Shown here one piece after another: positions 23,941-34,048 of a DNA stretch of 36,922 bases. The translations under genes and the position numbers were made by a program. The notes below the pieces were generated by a model that saw only the letters and a program-made list of their open reading frames with translations, did no database searches and was not told the origin of the DNA. The DNA is from JANXLS01 sp038227045 (GTDB lineage Bacteria; Planctomycetota; SZUA-567; H5-PLA8): assembly GCA_038227045.1 (NCBI GenBank), contig JBBRQD010000054.1, forward strand, positions 1-36,922. The letters run 5' to 3'. The number at the start of each line of letters is the position of its first letter. Position 1 is the first letter of the stretch.

Positions 23941-26900
23941 TCACTGGCTCAGCGACTTATAATATTCCTTCACCCAATCCTTGAACTCCGTCGGCACCGG
24001 TTCGTCCATGGCGTTGCGCATGTCGTCGCGGCGCTGCTTGGTCAGCGGGCGCGCGGTGTCGCGGCTGACGTCTATGGAGTCGCGCACGGTCTTCTTCGCG
24101 GAATTGAGTTTCTCGCCAACTGCTTTCATTTCGCCGGTGTAATTCGCGCCGCGCATGCCTCTTAGCTGGCCTTCGATTGTCTGCATTTTTTCGATGGCCT
24201 TCACGAGATCCTGCGAGACGTAGCCGCGCTTCTGCATGGCGACGTTGGCCTTTTCCGCGGCGTTGCGCAGGTCGGCTTGCGTGTCGGCGAGGCGGTCCAT
24301 TTTTTCTTTGCTGGGCGGCGGGGGGACGCCGCGCAGTCCTTCTTTATTGCCGCCACTGATTTTGCCGCCGCCTGTCGAACCGCCGGATTCCTCCTTCGAT
24401 TTGTCCTCGACGCGGCCGGCTTCGAACGGATCGGGCGTTGAGCGCGTGGGTGTCTGCTTTCCGCCTTTGCCGTCGGCGGTCTTTTCGGCGAACTGGCCGG
24501 AGCTCTTGCCGTTGCGCCCTTCGCCGCTGCGTCCGTTGACTTCGTTGTCGTTGGGCTGAACGTTGCCGGTGATGCCCTTGGCGCTCATGTCCGAAATCGG
24601 CCCGTCGCTCACGCCCCAGCCCACGCCTTTGTCCATTGAATCCAGCCAGTTGCTGGTCACGTCCTGAGCCTCTTCGGCGAGCTTGTCTTCCTTGTCGATC
24701 AAGTCGCCGACGATGTCTTCCAATTCGGCCGGCAAATCCTGCATCGGCACGTCGACATCCTTGTTGTTGTCCTCCATGTTCCACTTCACGTCGTCGGGTG
24801 CGCCGGCGAGGAATTTTTCGATGTTCGATTCGATCGACTTGGCCAGTTCCAGTCCGCCTTCTTCGAGCGGGATCGCCAATTCGGTCGCCTTCTTGTCCGC
24901 TTTTTCAGCGGCGGCCTTGATCTCGCTGGCGATTTCGTTGAGCTCTTTCGACGACGTGCCATTGGTCATGTCCTGCGGCGAGAGGCGGGAGAGATCCGTG
25001 GCTTTTTCCTGGAAGAACTTGCCCCATTTTTCTTCCGTCTGCTTGATGTGGTCGAGCTTCTTCTTGTCGTCGTCGGTGTAATCCTCCGCCGCTTTGAGCT
25101 TCAGATCCATCGTCTCCTGTATGATCTTTTTCTGCTCACTTTCAAAATCTTTCAGGCCGGCGAGAATGTCCTTGGCCACTTGCTTCGGCGTTTTTTCAGC
25201 GGCCTGTTGCAGCGCTTTGTCGACGCCGTCGATCTGACTCTTTGCAACGACGCCTTCGAGCATCGCGACGATCGCTTCCAGTTCCGCCACGACCGCATCC
25301 TGCGATTTCAGCGCCAGCGGAACGTCGCCGCGCAGTTGCGAGACAGCCGATGTCGCGGGGCCGGCGATGACGCCTTCGAGACGCTTGCGCGCGCTCATGT
25401 GAATCAGATCCTGATTGTCCCACGAGGCGTGAATCGCCTTCAGCGTTTTGTAAATCGCGGCCTGCTCCTTCACGAGCGATTCGATCAACGGCTTCGACAC
25501 CTGCGTCAATCCGTGCACGCGCTTCTGTTCGACGATGGCTTCGCGCAGGCGCGCGGCGATGGTTTTGACTTCCTTGATCGCCTCTTGTTTCACCGTCGCA
25601 TCGGCCACGACATGAATGTAAATACCACCGCTCGCGGCCTCCTGCCCTTTTAGATCTTTGGCGGATGCGTAGATTCCAAACGCGTCGCCCAGCTTGGCCT
25701 TGAGATCCTTCATCGACAAATAGTACGAGGTGCGAAGGCTGCGGCGCTGCTGTTCGGCGATGGGAAACTCCGCAATCACGACTGGATTCTGGTCGCCCTT
25801 GCGCGTCTTTAAAATCACGCTCGCCAAACCGAAATCGTCCGTCGCCTGAACCACGACCGAGACGCCGCCGTCGGGCTGGATGCTGACATCGCGCGCCGGT
25901 TCGAGCAGGCGCACGGTCGGCGGCTGATCTTTCAGCGCCGTGATCGGATACGCGGGACTTTTGCCGGAGAGCTTGTCTTCGTCGATCCAGGTGAATGAAT
26001 AATTGCCGATCTTCTTGACTTCGAATTGCCACGTCCGGTCTTTTTCCTCGATCGCGTTGCCTTCGGAGATCGCGGCTTTGAACGCGCTGACGACTTTGTT
26101 CGTTTTCAGCGAAATGCTCACGCGCGTGCCCTCCACGACCGACACCGCGCCGGACGACGGATCGTCGGTGCGCGGCGACATTTTCAAATACTCTGGGAAC
26201 TCGTACTTCAGCGCGAGCTTCTCGATTTTGCAGCGCTTGAGCACGGTCACTTTGTACTCGTCGCTCTGCGCATCGCCCGCCTGGACCGTGTAGTTGAACG
26301 ACGATTCGACATTCTGAAATTCCTGCACGAACGCGCTGCCGACGAAGCGCATCACATGCGTCGTTTTGCCGGTGTACACGCGCGCGTCGGAGGGAATGTC
26401 GCCGCCGACTTCGGCCTTGATCGCGACGGTGTCGCCCTCGACGACGGTGATGTCGCCGGGCGTGACCGTCAGCAGCGTGCGCGTGATCGGCGGGATGTAC
26501 GAATTCGGGCGCGTGTAACGCTTGAACGCGTTGTTGAAATGATCCGGAAAAAGCGCCGCGTATAAGAGGAGGCCGAGAACGGTGGCCGCCGCGAAAATCG
26601 CGAGCTTCTTGAGCGGGTTCAGGGGCGTAACTTTGCGCAGATCGAAGACGGCGATCATCTGCGCGGCCTCAGCCTGAATCATCTGCAAAATCTCAACGGG
26701 CGTGCGCGCGTCGCGCCCGAGGCGCTCGGCATTGATCAGCCGATTATCCAACTCCGGCATCGCGCGCTCGATCATGATGACTGCTTCTTCGCGCGAGAGC
26801 GGTTGAAGCAACGGATTCAGGCAAAAGTGCACCCAGAACGCTCCGGCACCCAACACGAATACGGTGCTCAACGCGATGCGCCAGATGGACCCGAGATGGA

Positions 26901-27039
26901 ACAGGTTATCGAGGCCAAAGAGCACGATGGCGCCGCCAGCGAGAAGGACGGCGAGGATCAGCATCGCTTGCAGGGCGCGGAAGAGTTTTTGCCGCGAGTG
27001 GACGGAGGATGCGGCGGTGTCGATGGTGGTGAGATTCAT
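23941..27039 (-). CDS. DUF4175-type large membrane protein of the MoxR cluster
   Basis: A 1032-residue protein. Three membrane segments lie at about 24-42, 51-70 and 145-163; the rest is probably outside the cytoplasm. A beta-sandwich region (about 175-450: LLTVTPGDITVVEGDTVAIK, PPTVRLLEPARDVSIQPDGG) is followed by long coiled-coil-like helices (about 480-830), then a low-complexity Gly/Ser/Lys/Asn region (about 850-920) and a final helical part. The architecture fits DUF4175 proteins of alphaproteobacterial and PVC MoxR clusters. The ATG at 27039 has AAGGA 7 bases upstream and lies 9 bases after the hicA stop. Its likely role is an integral-membrane scaffold that works with the MoxR, DUF58 and DUF4159 proteins encoded downstream. 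Confidence 0.85.
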   Translation of the reverse strand: MNLTTIDTAASSVHSRQKLFRALQAMLILAVLLAGGAIVLFGLDNLFHLGSIWRIALSTVFVLGAGAFWVHFCLNPLLQPLSREEAVIMIERAMPELDNRLINAERLGRDARTPVEILQMIQAEAAQMIAVFDLRKVTPLNPLKKLAIFAAATVLGLLLYAALFPDHFNNAFKRYTRPNSYIPPITRTLLTVTPGDITVVEGDTVAIKAEVGGDIPSDARVYTGKTTHVMRFVGSAFVQEFQNVESSFNYTVQAGDAQSDEYKVTVLKRCKIEKLALKYEFPEYLKMSPRTDDPSSGAVSVVEGTRVSISLKTNKVVSAFKAAISEGNAIEEKDRTWQFEVKKIGNYSFTWIDEDKLSGKSPAYPITALKDQPPTVRLLEPARDVSIQPDGGVSVVVQATDDFGLASVILKTRKGDQNPVVIAEFPIAEQQRRSLRTSYYLSMKDLKAKLGDAFGIYASAKDLKGQEAASGGIYIHVVADATVKQEAIKEVKTIAARLREAIVEQKRVHGLTQVSKPLIESLVKEQAAIYKTLKAIHASWDNQDLIHMSARKRLEGVIAGPATSAVSQLRGDVPLALKSQDAVVAELEAIVAMLEGVVAKSQIDGVDKALQQAAEKTPKQVAKDILAGLKDFESEQKKIIQETMDLKLKAAEDYTDDDKKKLDHIKQTEEKWGKFFQEKATDLSRLSPQDMTNGTSSKELNEIASEIKAAAEKADKKATELAIPLEEGGLELAKSIESNIEKFLAGAPDDVKWNMEDNNKDVDVPMQDLPAELEDIVGDLIDKEDKLAEEAQDVTSNWLDSMDKGVGWGVSDGPISDMSAKGITGNVQPNDNEVNGRSGEGRNGKSSGQFAEKTADGKGGKQTPTRSTPDPFEAGRVEDKSKEESGGSTGGGKISGGNKEGLRGVPPPPSKEKMDRLADTQADLRNAAEKANVAMQKRGYVSQDLVKAIEKMQTIEGQLRGMRGANYTGEMKAVGEKLNSAKKTVRDSIDVSRDTARPLTKQRRDDMRNAMDEPVPTEFKDWVKEYYKSLSQ

Positions 27040-27048
27040 GGTGAGTCC

Positions 27049-27234
27049 TTAAGGCTCTGGAACGCCAAGGTCTTTACAAATTTTTCTCGCGAGATGATCC
27101 TTCACTTCGTTGTGACGGGGAACTGCGGTTCGCCGATTCAAAGCCGGATTGTGCCACCACGAATGCTTTCCACCTTCTCGCAGTAATGAACAACCATGCA
27201 CGGAAAGATGCCGCAAGAGGTCGCGGCGCTTCAT
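27049..27234 (-). CDS. hicA: HicA-family toxin
   Basis: A 61-residue HicA-type mRNA interferase with a double-stranded-RNA-binding-like fold. The family start KRRDLLRHLSVHGCSLLREG and the catalytic His24 in GGKHSWW are seen, then the closing ARKICKDLGV helix. The ATG at 27234 overlaps the hicB stop by 4 bases, so it is translationally coupled to its antitoxin. The order (hicB first) is the less common one; many loci are hicA-hicB. It is followed after 9 bases by the DUF4175 gene, placing the module at the head of the MoxR-type run. It should cleave mRNA when not bound by HicB; activity is inferred from family. Confidence 0.9.
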   Translation of the reverse strand: MKRRDLLRHLSVHGCSLLREGGKHSWWHNPALNRRTAVPRHNEVKDHLARKICKDLGVPEP

Positions 27235-27443
27235 ACCGCGATGCCAAGTTCTTCGAAGCCAACTCCGGCAGCGAGACGAGCGTCAATGCGGTTCATTTCC
27301 AAGGCTTCAGCCAAAGTGATTTGAAGAGTTTCAATCAGTTCATCACGCGTCTTCTCTTGGCAGTTGACGCCTGGAATTTCCTCGATCCAACCGATCCACC
27401 AGTCGCCGTCCTGCTTCAATACCGCCGTATATGTTTGTTTCAT
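27231..27443 (-). CDS. hicB: HicB-family antitoxin
   Basis: A 70-residue HicB-like antitoxin with the partial RNase H fold pattern: YTAVLKQDGDWWIGWIEEIP, GVNCQEKTRDELIETLQITL, and the helix LAEALEMNR. No separate DNA-binding domain is visible at the C-terminus, so this is the short form and may depend on another regulator for autoregulation. The ATG at 27443 has AAAGGAAA about 7 bases before. A possible TATAAT at 27514-27509 on the minus strand lies 66 bases before the start, at the end of the upstream gene, without a good -35, so a promoter for the module is possible but weak. Confidence 0.88.
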   Translation of the reverse strand: MKQTYTAVLKQDGDWWIGWIEEIPGVNCQEKTRDELIETLQITLAEALEMNRIDARLAAGVGFEELGIAV

Positions 27444-27514
27444 TGTGATTTTCCTTTAATGCATTTTGCCTTGCGGTTCATACGATTCACTCTACCACAG
27501 AAATGCCTATTATA

Positions 27515-28531
27515 CTATTCCACCACCCCATTCTCGGAAATCCCCTTCAACTTCCCATCCTCCACATATTCAAACACCGGCAGTGGTTCCTTGTCTGGCA
27601 ATTTCTCTCGGAAGAGGAACAGGCGTTTGCGGATGTCCCACGTTGTAGAGGTCGGTTCCAGCGTCCACATTTCCCAACGGACGATGCGGAAGCCGGCGTC
27701 GTAGTTGGCTTCGGCGCGGGTTAGTTCCATCAGCGCGTAGATCGTTTTTCCCGATTTCATGGCGACGACGATGTGCTGCTTTGTGAAGAAATTTTCGACG
27801 AGGTCGATCTTGGCCTGCATGGCTTTGACGTCAGCGTCTGGCATCTTTTCGCCGCTGAGTCCGTAGCGGATTTTGTAGGGGGTTGTGCCGTGCGGGAGGG
27901 GGAATTTGTCGTGGAAGACGAATGCGTCGTATTTGCCGGGGACCATGGCGTTGAACGGCGCGTCGAAGGTCATTTCGCGCTCGGCGCTGAATAGGGTGGT
28001 TTTTGGCGGCGCTTTGATTGTGCCCAGTTTTCCGTCGGCTGCTTTGCGATTCGGGAACGCGATTTCCTTGATGAATGAAATGTCGTTGAGCGTCTGGCCC
28101 TTCTCGCCTTTTTGATTGGCTACTAATAGATAACGCTTCGAATCGCCGTCCTTTTCGAGATAAAAGACGCCGTTGCAATGACCGTGCAGCACCGCACCGG
28201 TGTTGAGCGTGATGTCGGTGAATAATTGGCGCAGCGGATAGAAAAAAGGAAGCTTGATTTTGTCCTTCAAGCCCTCTTCGCGAAACATCCAGCCCTGCTC
28301 CATGCGCTCTTCTTCGACGCTGACCGACACGCGCACGATTTCGTCCGCCGCGACGCTGAAACGCTTCTTCTTGTTCACGTCGAAGATGTCGAGCTTCTTG
28401 CCTTGGGTGAAGGAGAACTCGCCCTCGGCTTTGTCGCCGCTGGAATAGGCGATCTGGGCGAGGTCGGCGTTCTCCTCGGCAACGAGGAACGAAGGAAGTG
28501 CCATGGCGAGTGCAAGCAGGAACATTCGCAT
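27515..28531 (-). CDS. Exported protein of unknown function (possible DUF3108-like)
   Basis: A 338-residue protein with a signal peptide (MRMFLLALAMALPSFLVA). The rest is beta-rich: repeated strands such as AEGEFSFTQGKKLDIFDVNK, LHGHCNGVFYLEKDGDSKRY, YDAFVFHDKFPLPHGTTPYK and HIVVAMKSGKTIYALMELT. The pattern and size recall DUF3108 proteins, periplasmic beta-barrel-like domains, but I cannot confirm this. The ATG at 28531 (with a second at 28525) begins the signal peptide; the frame runs further upstream without a better start. It is the first gene of the minus-strand run, 71 bases before hicB. No ribosome site is evident. Confidence 0.6.
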   Translation of the reverse strand: MRMFLLALAMALPSFLVAEENADLAQIAYSSGDKAEGEFSFTQGKKLDIFDVNKKKRFSVAADEIVRVSVSVEEERMEQGWMFREEGLKDKIKLPFFYPLRQLFTDITLNTGAVLHGHCNGVFYLEKDGDSKRYLLVANQKGEKGQTLNDISFIKEIAFPNRKAADGKLGTIKAPPKTTLFSAEREMTFDAPFNAMVPGKYDAFVFHDKFPLPHGTTPYKIRYGLSGEKMPDADVKAMQAKIDLVENFFTKQHIVVAMKSGKTIYALMELTRAEANYDAGFRIVRWEMWTLEPTSTTWDIRKRLFLFREKLPDKEPLPVFEYVEDGKLKGISENGVVE

Positions 28532-28593
28532 GGTTTTGTTTACACCACACGCACTTCGAAAGTCAATTTGCGAAACGGCGGGGACTCCATACA

Positions 28594-28658
28594 TTTTCTC
28601 TCGCAAAGGCGCAAAGAACAGCAAGACAAGGAGACGGGGAGACCGGGAGACAAGGAGC
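28594..28658 (+). repeat. Octamer repeats: GCAAAGRC copy D followed by NNGGAGAC tandem
   Basis: 28594-28626 is a copy of the dispersed repeat with only two octamer units (GCAAAGGC, GCAAAGAAC), one fewer than copies A and B. It runs straight into a second tandem of four 8-nt units (AAGGAGAC, GGGGAGAC, CGGGAGAC, AAGGAGCA). The last AAGGAG serves as the ribosome binding site of the following gene, 7 bases before its TTG. Confidence 0.8.
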
Positions 28659-28664
28659 AATGAA

Positions 28665-29390
28665 TTGAGCATACCGAACAGCATTTGCGTCACCGTGTGG
28701 AATGAATTTCGCCACGAGAAGAGTCATCCAAAGGTGATGCCGATTTATCCTCTTGGGATGCATGAAACCATTGCCGCGCATCTTCGCGCGCAAGAGGGTA
28801 TGGAGGTGCGCTGCGCCACTCTTGACGAACCGTCGCATGGCTTGACTGACGAGGTGCTCGCCAACACTGACGTGTTGATCTGGTGGGGGCATATGGCTCA
28901 TGGTGAAGTGAGCGACGAAATTGCGAAGAAAGTCCGTGATCGCGTACTTGGAGGAATGGGGCTGATTGCTTTGCATTCGGCGCATGTGTCGAAACCGTTT
29001 TTGCTGTTAATGGGGACCAGCGGGGCGTTGAAGTATCGCGAGGATGGCAAGAAGGAAATCCTCTGGGTGACGAAGCCGGGGCATCCGATTGTGCGGGGGA
29101 TTGGCGATCATTTTGTGTTGAACGAAGAGGAAATGTATGGCGAGCACTTCGACATTCCCGAGCCGGACGAATTGATTTTCATCAGTTGGTTCGAAGGCGG
29201 CGAAGTCTTTCGCAGCGGCTGCATGTGGCAGCGCGGCGCGGGGAAGATTTTTTACTTCCGGCCGGGGCATGAGACATTTCCGACGTATCACGATAAGAAC
29301 GTGCTGACGGTGATTTCAAATGCAGTGCGCTGGGCGGCGCCGAGCGGGGTGCCGGGGGTTAAGTATTGGAAGCACGAAAGTATACTTTGA
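28665..29390 (+). CDS. ThuA-domain protein
   Basis: A 241-residue protein of the ThuA/trehalose-utilisation family, which has a class 1 glutamine amidotransferase-like fold and includes sugar-metabolism enzymes. Seen are CVTVWNEFRHE, VLIWWGHMAHGEVSDEIAKK, LIALHSAHVSKPF, KPGHPIVRGI, and FRPGHETFPTYHD near the C-terminus. A TTG start at 28665 is chosen because AAGGAG lies 7 bases before it and the family N-terminus (a first strand of hydrophobic residues) begins six residues later; no in-frame ATG is well placed. The ribosome site lies in a tandem repeat. A dyad TCCGCG-N12-CGCGGA (29393-29416) follows the stop but has no T-tract. Confidence 0.88.
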   Translation: MSIPNSICVTVWNEFRHEKSHPKVMPIYPLGMHETIAAHLRAQEGMEVRCATLDEPSHGLTDEVLANTDVLIWWGHMAHGEVSDEIAKKVRDRVLGGMGLIALHSAHVSKPFLLLMGTSGALKYREDGKKEILWVTKPGHPIVRGIGDHFVLNEEEMYGEHFDIPEPDELIFISWFEGGEVFRSGCMWQRGAGKIFYFRPGHETFPTYHDKNVLTVISNAVRWAAPSGVPGVKYWKHESIL

Positions 29391-29486
29391 TTTCCGCGTT
29401 TCAATTTTATCGCGGATGAATGCGGATAAGTTGAGCTATCGAACAACAAGCTGCCCATGAAATGTTTTCCGGTTTAGGCATTTCCG

Positions 29487-29514
29487 TTGAATTTCGGCCT
29501 TTGCTCACTATGCT
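29487..29514 (+). promoter_or_regulatory. Candidate sigma70-type promoter for sucA
   Basis: TTGAAT (29487-29492) and TATGCT (29509-29514) are spaced by 16 bases, 40 bases before the sucA start. It would drive sucA and perhaps the downstream sucB-lpd genes. Read from sequence only. Confidence 0.45.
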
Positions 29515-29553
29515 ATTTTCCCTTGTTATTGCATTTGAGAGGCTTGGGAAAGC

Positions 29554-32367
<2,814 letters not shown>

Positions 32368-32390
32368 GCGTGCAAGTCGACTGCGAACAG

Positions 32391-32516
32391 ATTTGTCATT
32401 TGTGATTTGTCATTTGTCATTTGTCATTTGTCATTTTTAATCGTTCGGCGCTCCCGGTGGGATCGTGTCGTTAAAAATGGAAAATGACAAATGACAAATC
32501 AAAAATGACAAATGAG
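32391..32516. repeat. Long inverted repeat of TTTGTCA-type heptamers between sucA and sucB
   Basis: The left arm (32391-32440) is a tandem of the 7-nt unit TTTGTCA; the right arm (32471-32516) is the complementary unit TGACAAA. The arms match over about 30-45 bases around a 30-base loop. The transcript could fold into a long AU-rich hairpin. No T-run follows, so it does not look like a simple terminator; a role in processing or differential expression of E1 and E2 is inference. Confidence 0.85.
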
Positions 32517-32575
32517 TCCGTTCCCCCCGTTCATGCCTTGTCGTTTGATTGTTTATCCGGTTGGAGATTGTGTTA

Positions 32576-33793
32576 ATGGCCGTCGAATTGAAGGTTCCCA
32601 GCGTGGGCGAGTCGATCAAGGAAGTTGAGATTGGCGATTGGCTGAAGAATCCCGGCGACAAAGTCAAGCGCGACGAGGCTCTTGTCGTGATTGAGAGCGA
32701 CAAGGCGACCGTTGAAATTCCGTCGCCCGTCACGGGCGTTCTGACAAAGGTGCTCAAGAAGAAGCGCGACAAAGCTGCCGTCGGCGACATCATTGCTTAC
32801 ATCGACGAATCCGCTGGAGGCGAAGCGCTGCCCGCCGCCAAGTCCTCTTCAACGGCAGTGGCCGTCTCGGCCAAGCCTGTTGAAAACGCCAAGGCGGAGC
32901 AAAGTGGGTCGCGTCCGGGCACGATCGTCATGCCGGCCGCGCGCCGCGCGATGGCCGAGCACAATGTCAGCGCGGATCAAGTCATGCCCACCGGGCCGGG
33001 CGGGCGCATGTTGAAGGAAGACGTGCTGCGCCAGGCCGAAAACAAACCCGCGGCGGTCGAAAAGCCTGAAACGTTTGCGCCTCAGTCTCCCTCGCGGCAG
33101 GAAGAAGTCGTGCCGATGACGCCGATGCGCCGCCGCATCGCCGAACGCCTCGTGCAAGCGCAACAGAATGCCGCGCTGCTGACCACGTTCAACGAAGTCG
33201 ATATGACCGCGATCATGGCGCTGCGCACGAAATTCAAAGACGCGTTCGCTCAGCGATACAACGTCAAACTCGGCTTCATGTCATTCTTCGTCAAGGCGGC
33301 AATTGACGCGCTGAAACTGGTGCCACAGGTCAATGCCGAGGTTCGCGGCGAGGACGTTATTTACCACAATTTCTGCGATATCGGCATCGCCGTCGGCGGC
33401 GGCAAAGGACTGGTGGTGCCGATTCTGCGCAATGCGGAACGGATGAGTTTTGCGCAGATCGAAACGACCATCTCCGACTTCGGCAAACGCGCGCAGGAAA
33501 ACAAAATCGGCCTCGACGAACTCAAGGGCGGCACGTTCACGATCAGCAATGGCGGGGTGTATGGCTCGCTGCTCTCGACGCCGATTGTCAACCCGCCGCA
33601 GAGCGGGATTTTGGGGCTGCATTCTATTCAGGAACGTCCTATTGCGATCAACGGGCAGGTCGTCATCCGTCCGATGATGTACATTGCGCTGACGTACGAT
33701 CATCGGATTGTTGACGGGCGCGAAGGGGTTACGTTTCTTAAGAGGTTGAAGGAATCGGTTGAGGAGCCTTCGCGGATGTTGCTGGAGATTTAA
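32576..33793 (+). CDS. sucB: Dihydrolipoyllysine-residue succinyltransferase (2-oxoglutarate dehydrogenase E2)
   Basis: The core acyltransferase of the complex, 405 residues. An N-terminal lipoyl domain has the lipoyl Lys43 in VIESDKATVEIPSP; a peripheral-subunit-binding domain follows (about 117-150, VMPAARRAMAEHNVS and PTGPGGRMLKEDVL); the catalytic domain holds RRRIAERLVQAQQNAALLTTFNEVD, ISNGGVYGSL and the active-site YDHRIVDGREGV. These features, especially the TTFNEVD segment, favour E2o over pyruvate E2. Start 32576 has TTGGAG about 9 bases before; an in-frame ATG at 32549 would add residues not in the family. A single lipoyl domain is typical. Confidence 0.96.
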   Translation: MAVELKVPSVGESIKEVEIGDWLKNPGDKVKRDEALVVIESDKATVEIPSPVTGVLTKVLKKKRDKAAVGDIIAYIDESAGGEALPAAKSSSTAVAVSAKPVENAKAEQSGSRPGTIVMPAARRAMAEHNVSADQVMPTGPGGRMLKEDVLRQAENKPAAVEKPETFAPQSPSRQEEVVPMTPMRRRIAERLVQAQQNAALLTTFNEVDMTAIMALRTKFKDAFAQRYNVKLGFMSFFVKAAIDALKLVPQVNAEVRGEDVIYHNFCDIGIAVGGGKGLVVPILRNAERMSFAQIETTISDFGKRAQENKIGLDELKGGTFTISNGGVYGSLLSTPIVNPPQSGILGLHSIQERPIAINGQVVIRPMMYIALTYDHRIVDGREGVTFLKRLKESVEEPSRMLLEI

Positions 33794-33834
33794 ATTTCCG
33801 AGTTATGCAGCGGGAATGGGCGGAGCTCCTGATT

Positions 33835-34041
33835 ATGAGTTGGTGGAAAAAAGCACTCGTATTCTCTGGTGTTTGGATTGCTCTGGTAATCGGAGTTGGA
33901 GTCATTCACACCAATGTAGTATTGGCCGGGAAGATCACGCCTCAGCAGGATGAAGCAATTAGCGAGAAATATGGCGAGGCGTGTGGGACCGGGCTAGTTG
34001 CAATCTGGGTCATCACTGCCTTGCTCCGTAAGAAAGATTGA
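33835..34041 (+). CDS. Small two-helix membrane protein between sucB and lpd
   Basis: A 68-residue protein with two hydrophobic segments (ALVFSGVWIALVIGVGVIH at about 6-24 and GTGLVAIWVITALL near the C-terminus), joined by a charged loop (ITPQQDEAISEKYGEA) and ending in a Lys-rich tail (RKKD). I recognise no family. The ATG at 33835 follows a CGGAG box 8-10 bases upstream; an in-frame ATG at 33805 is an alternative. It sits 41 bases after sucB and its stop is 7 bases before lpd, so translation of lpd may depend on it. Base composition is less GC-rich than its neighbours. A link of the dehydrogenase to the membrane is conceivable but only a guess. Confidence 0.6.
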   Translation: MSWWKKALVFSGVWIALVIGVGVIHTNVVLAGKITPQQDEAISEKYGEACGTGLVAIWVITALLRKKD

Positions 34042-34048
34042 AAAGACC

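Noticed and set aside
29393..29416. Terminator after the thuA-like gene
   Set aside because: The TCCGCG/CGCGGA stem has a 12-base loop and no T-tract, so it is not a convincing intrinsic terminator.
32391..32516. CRISPR array
   Set aside because: Units are 7 bases long without spacers and are arranged as an inverted pair; no cas genes are present.
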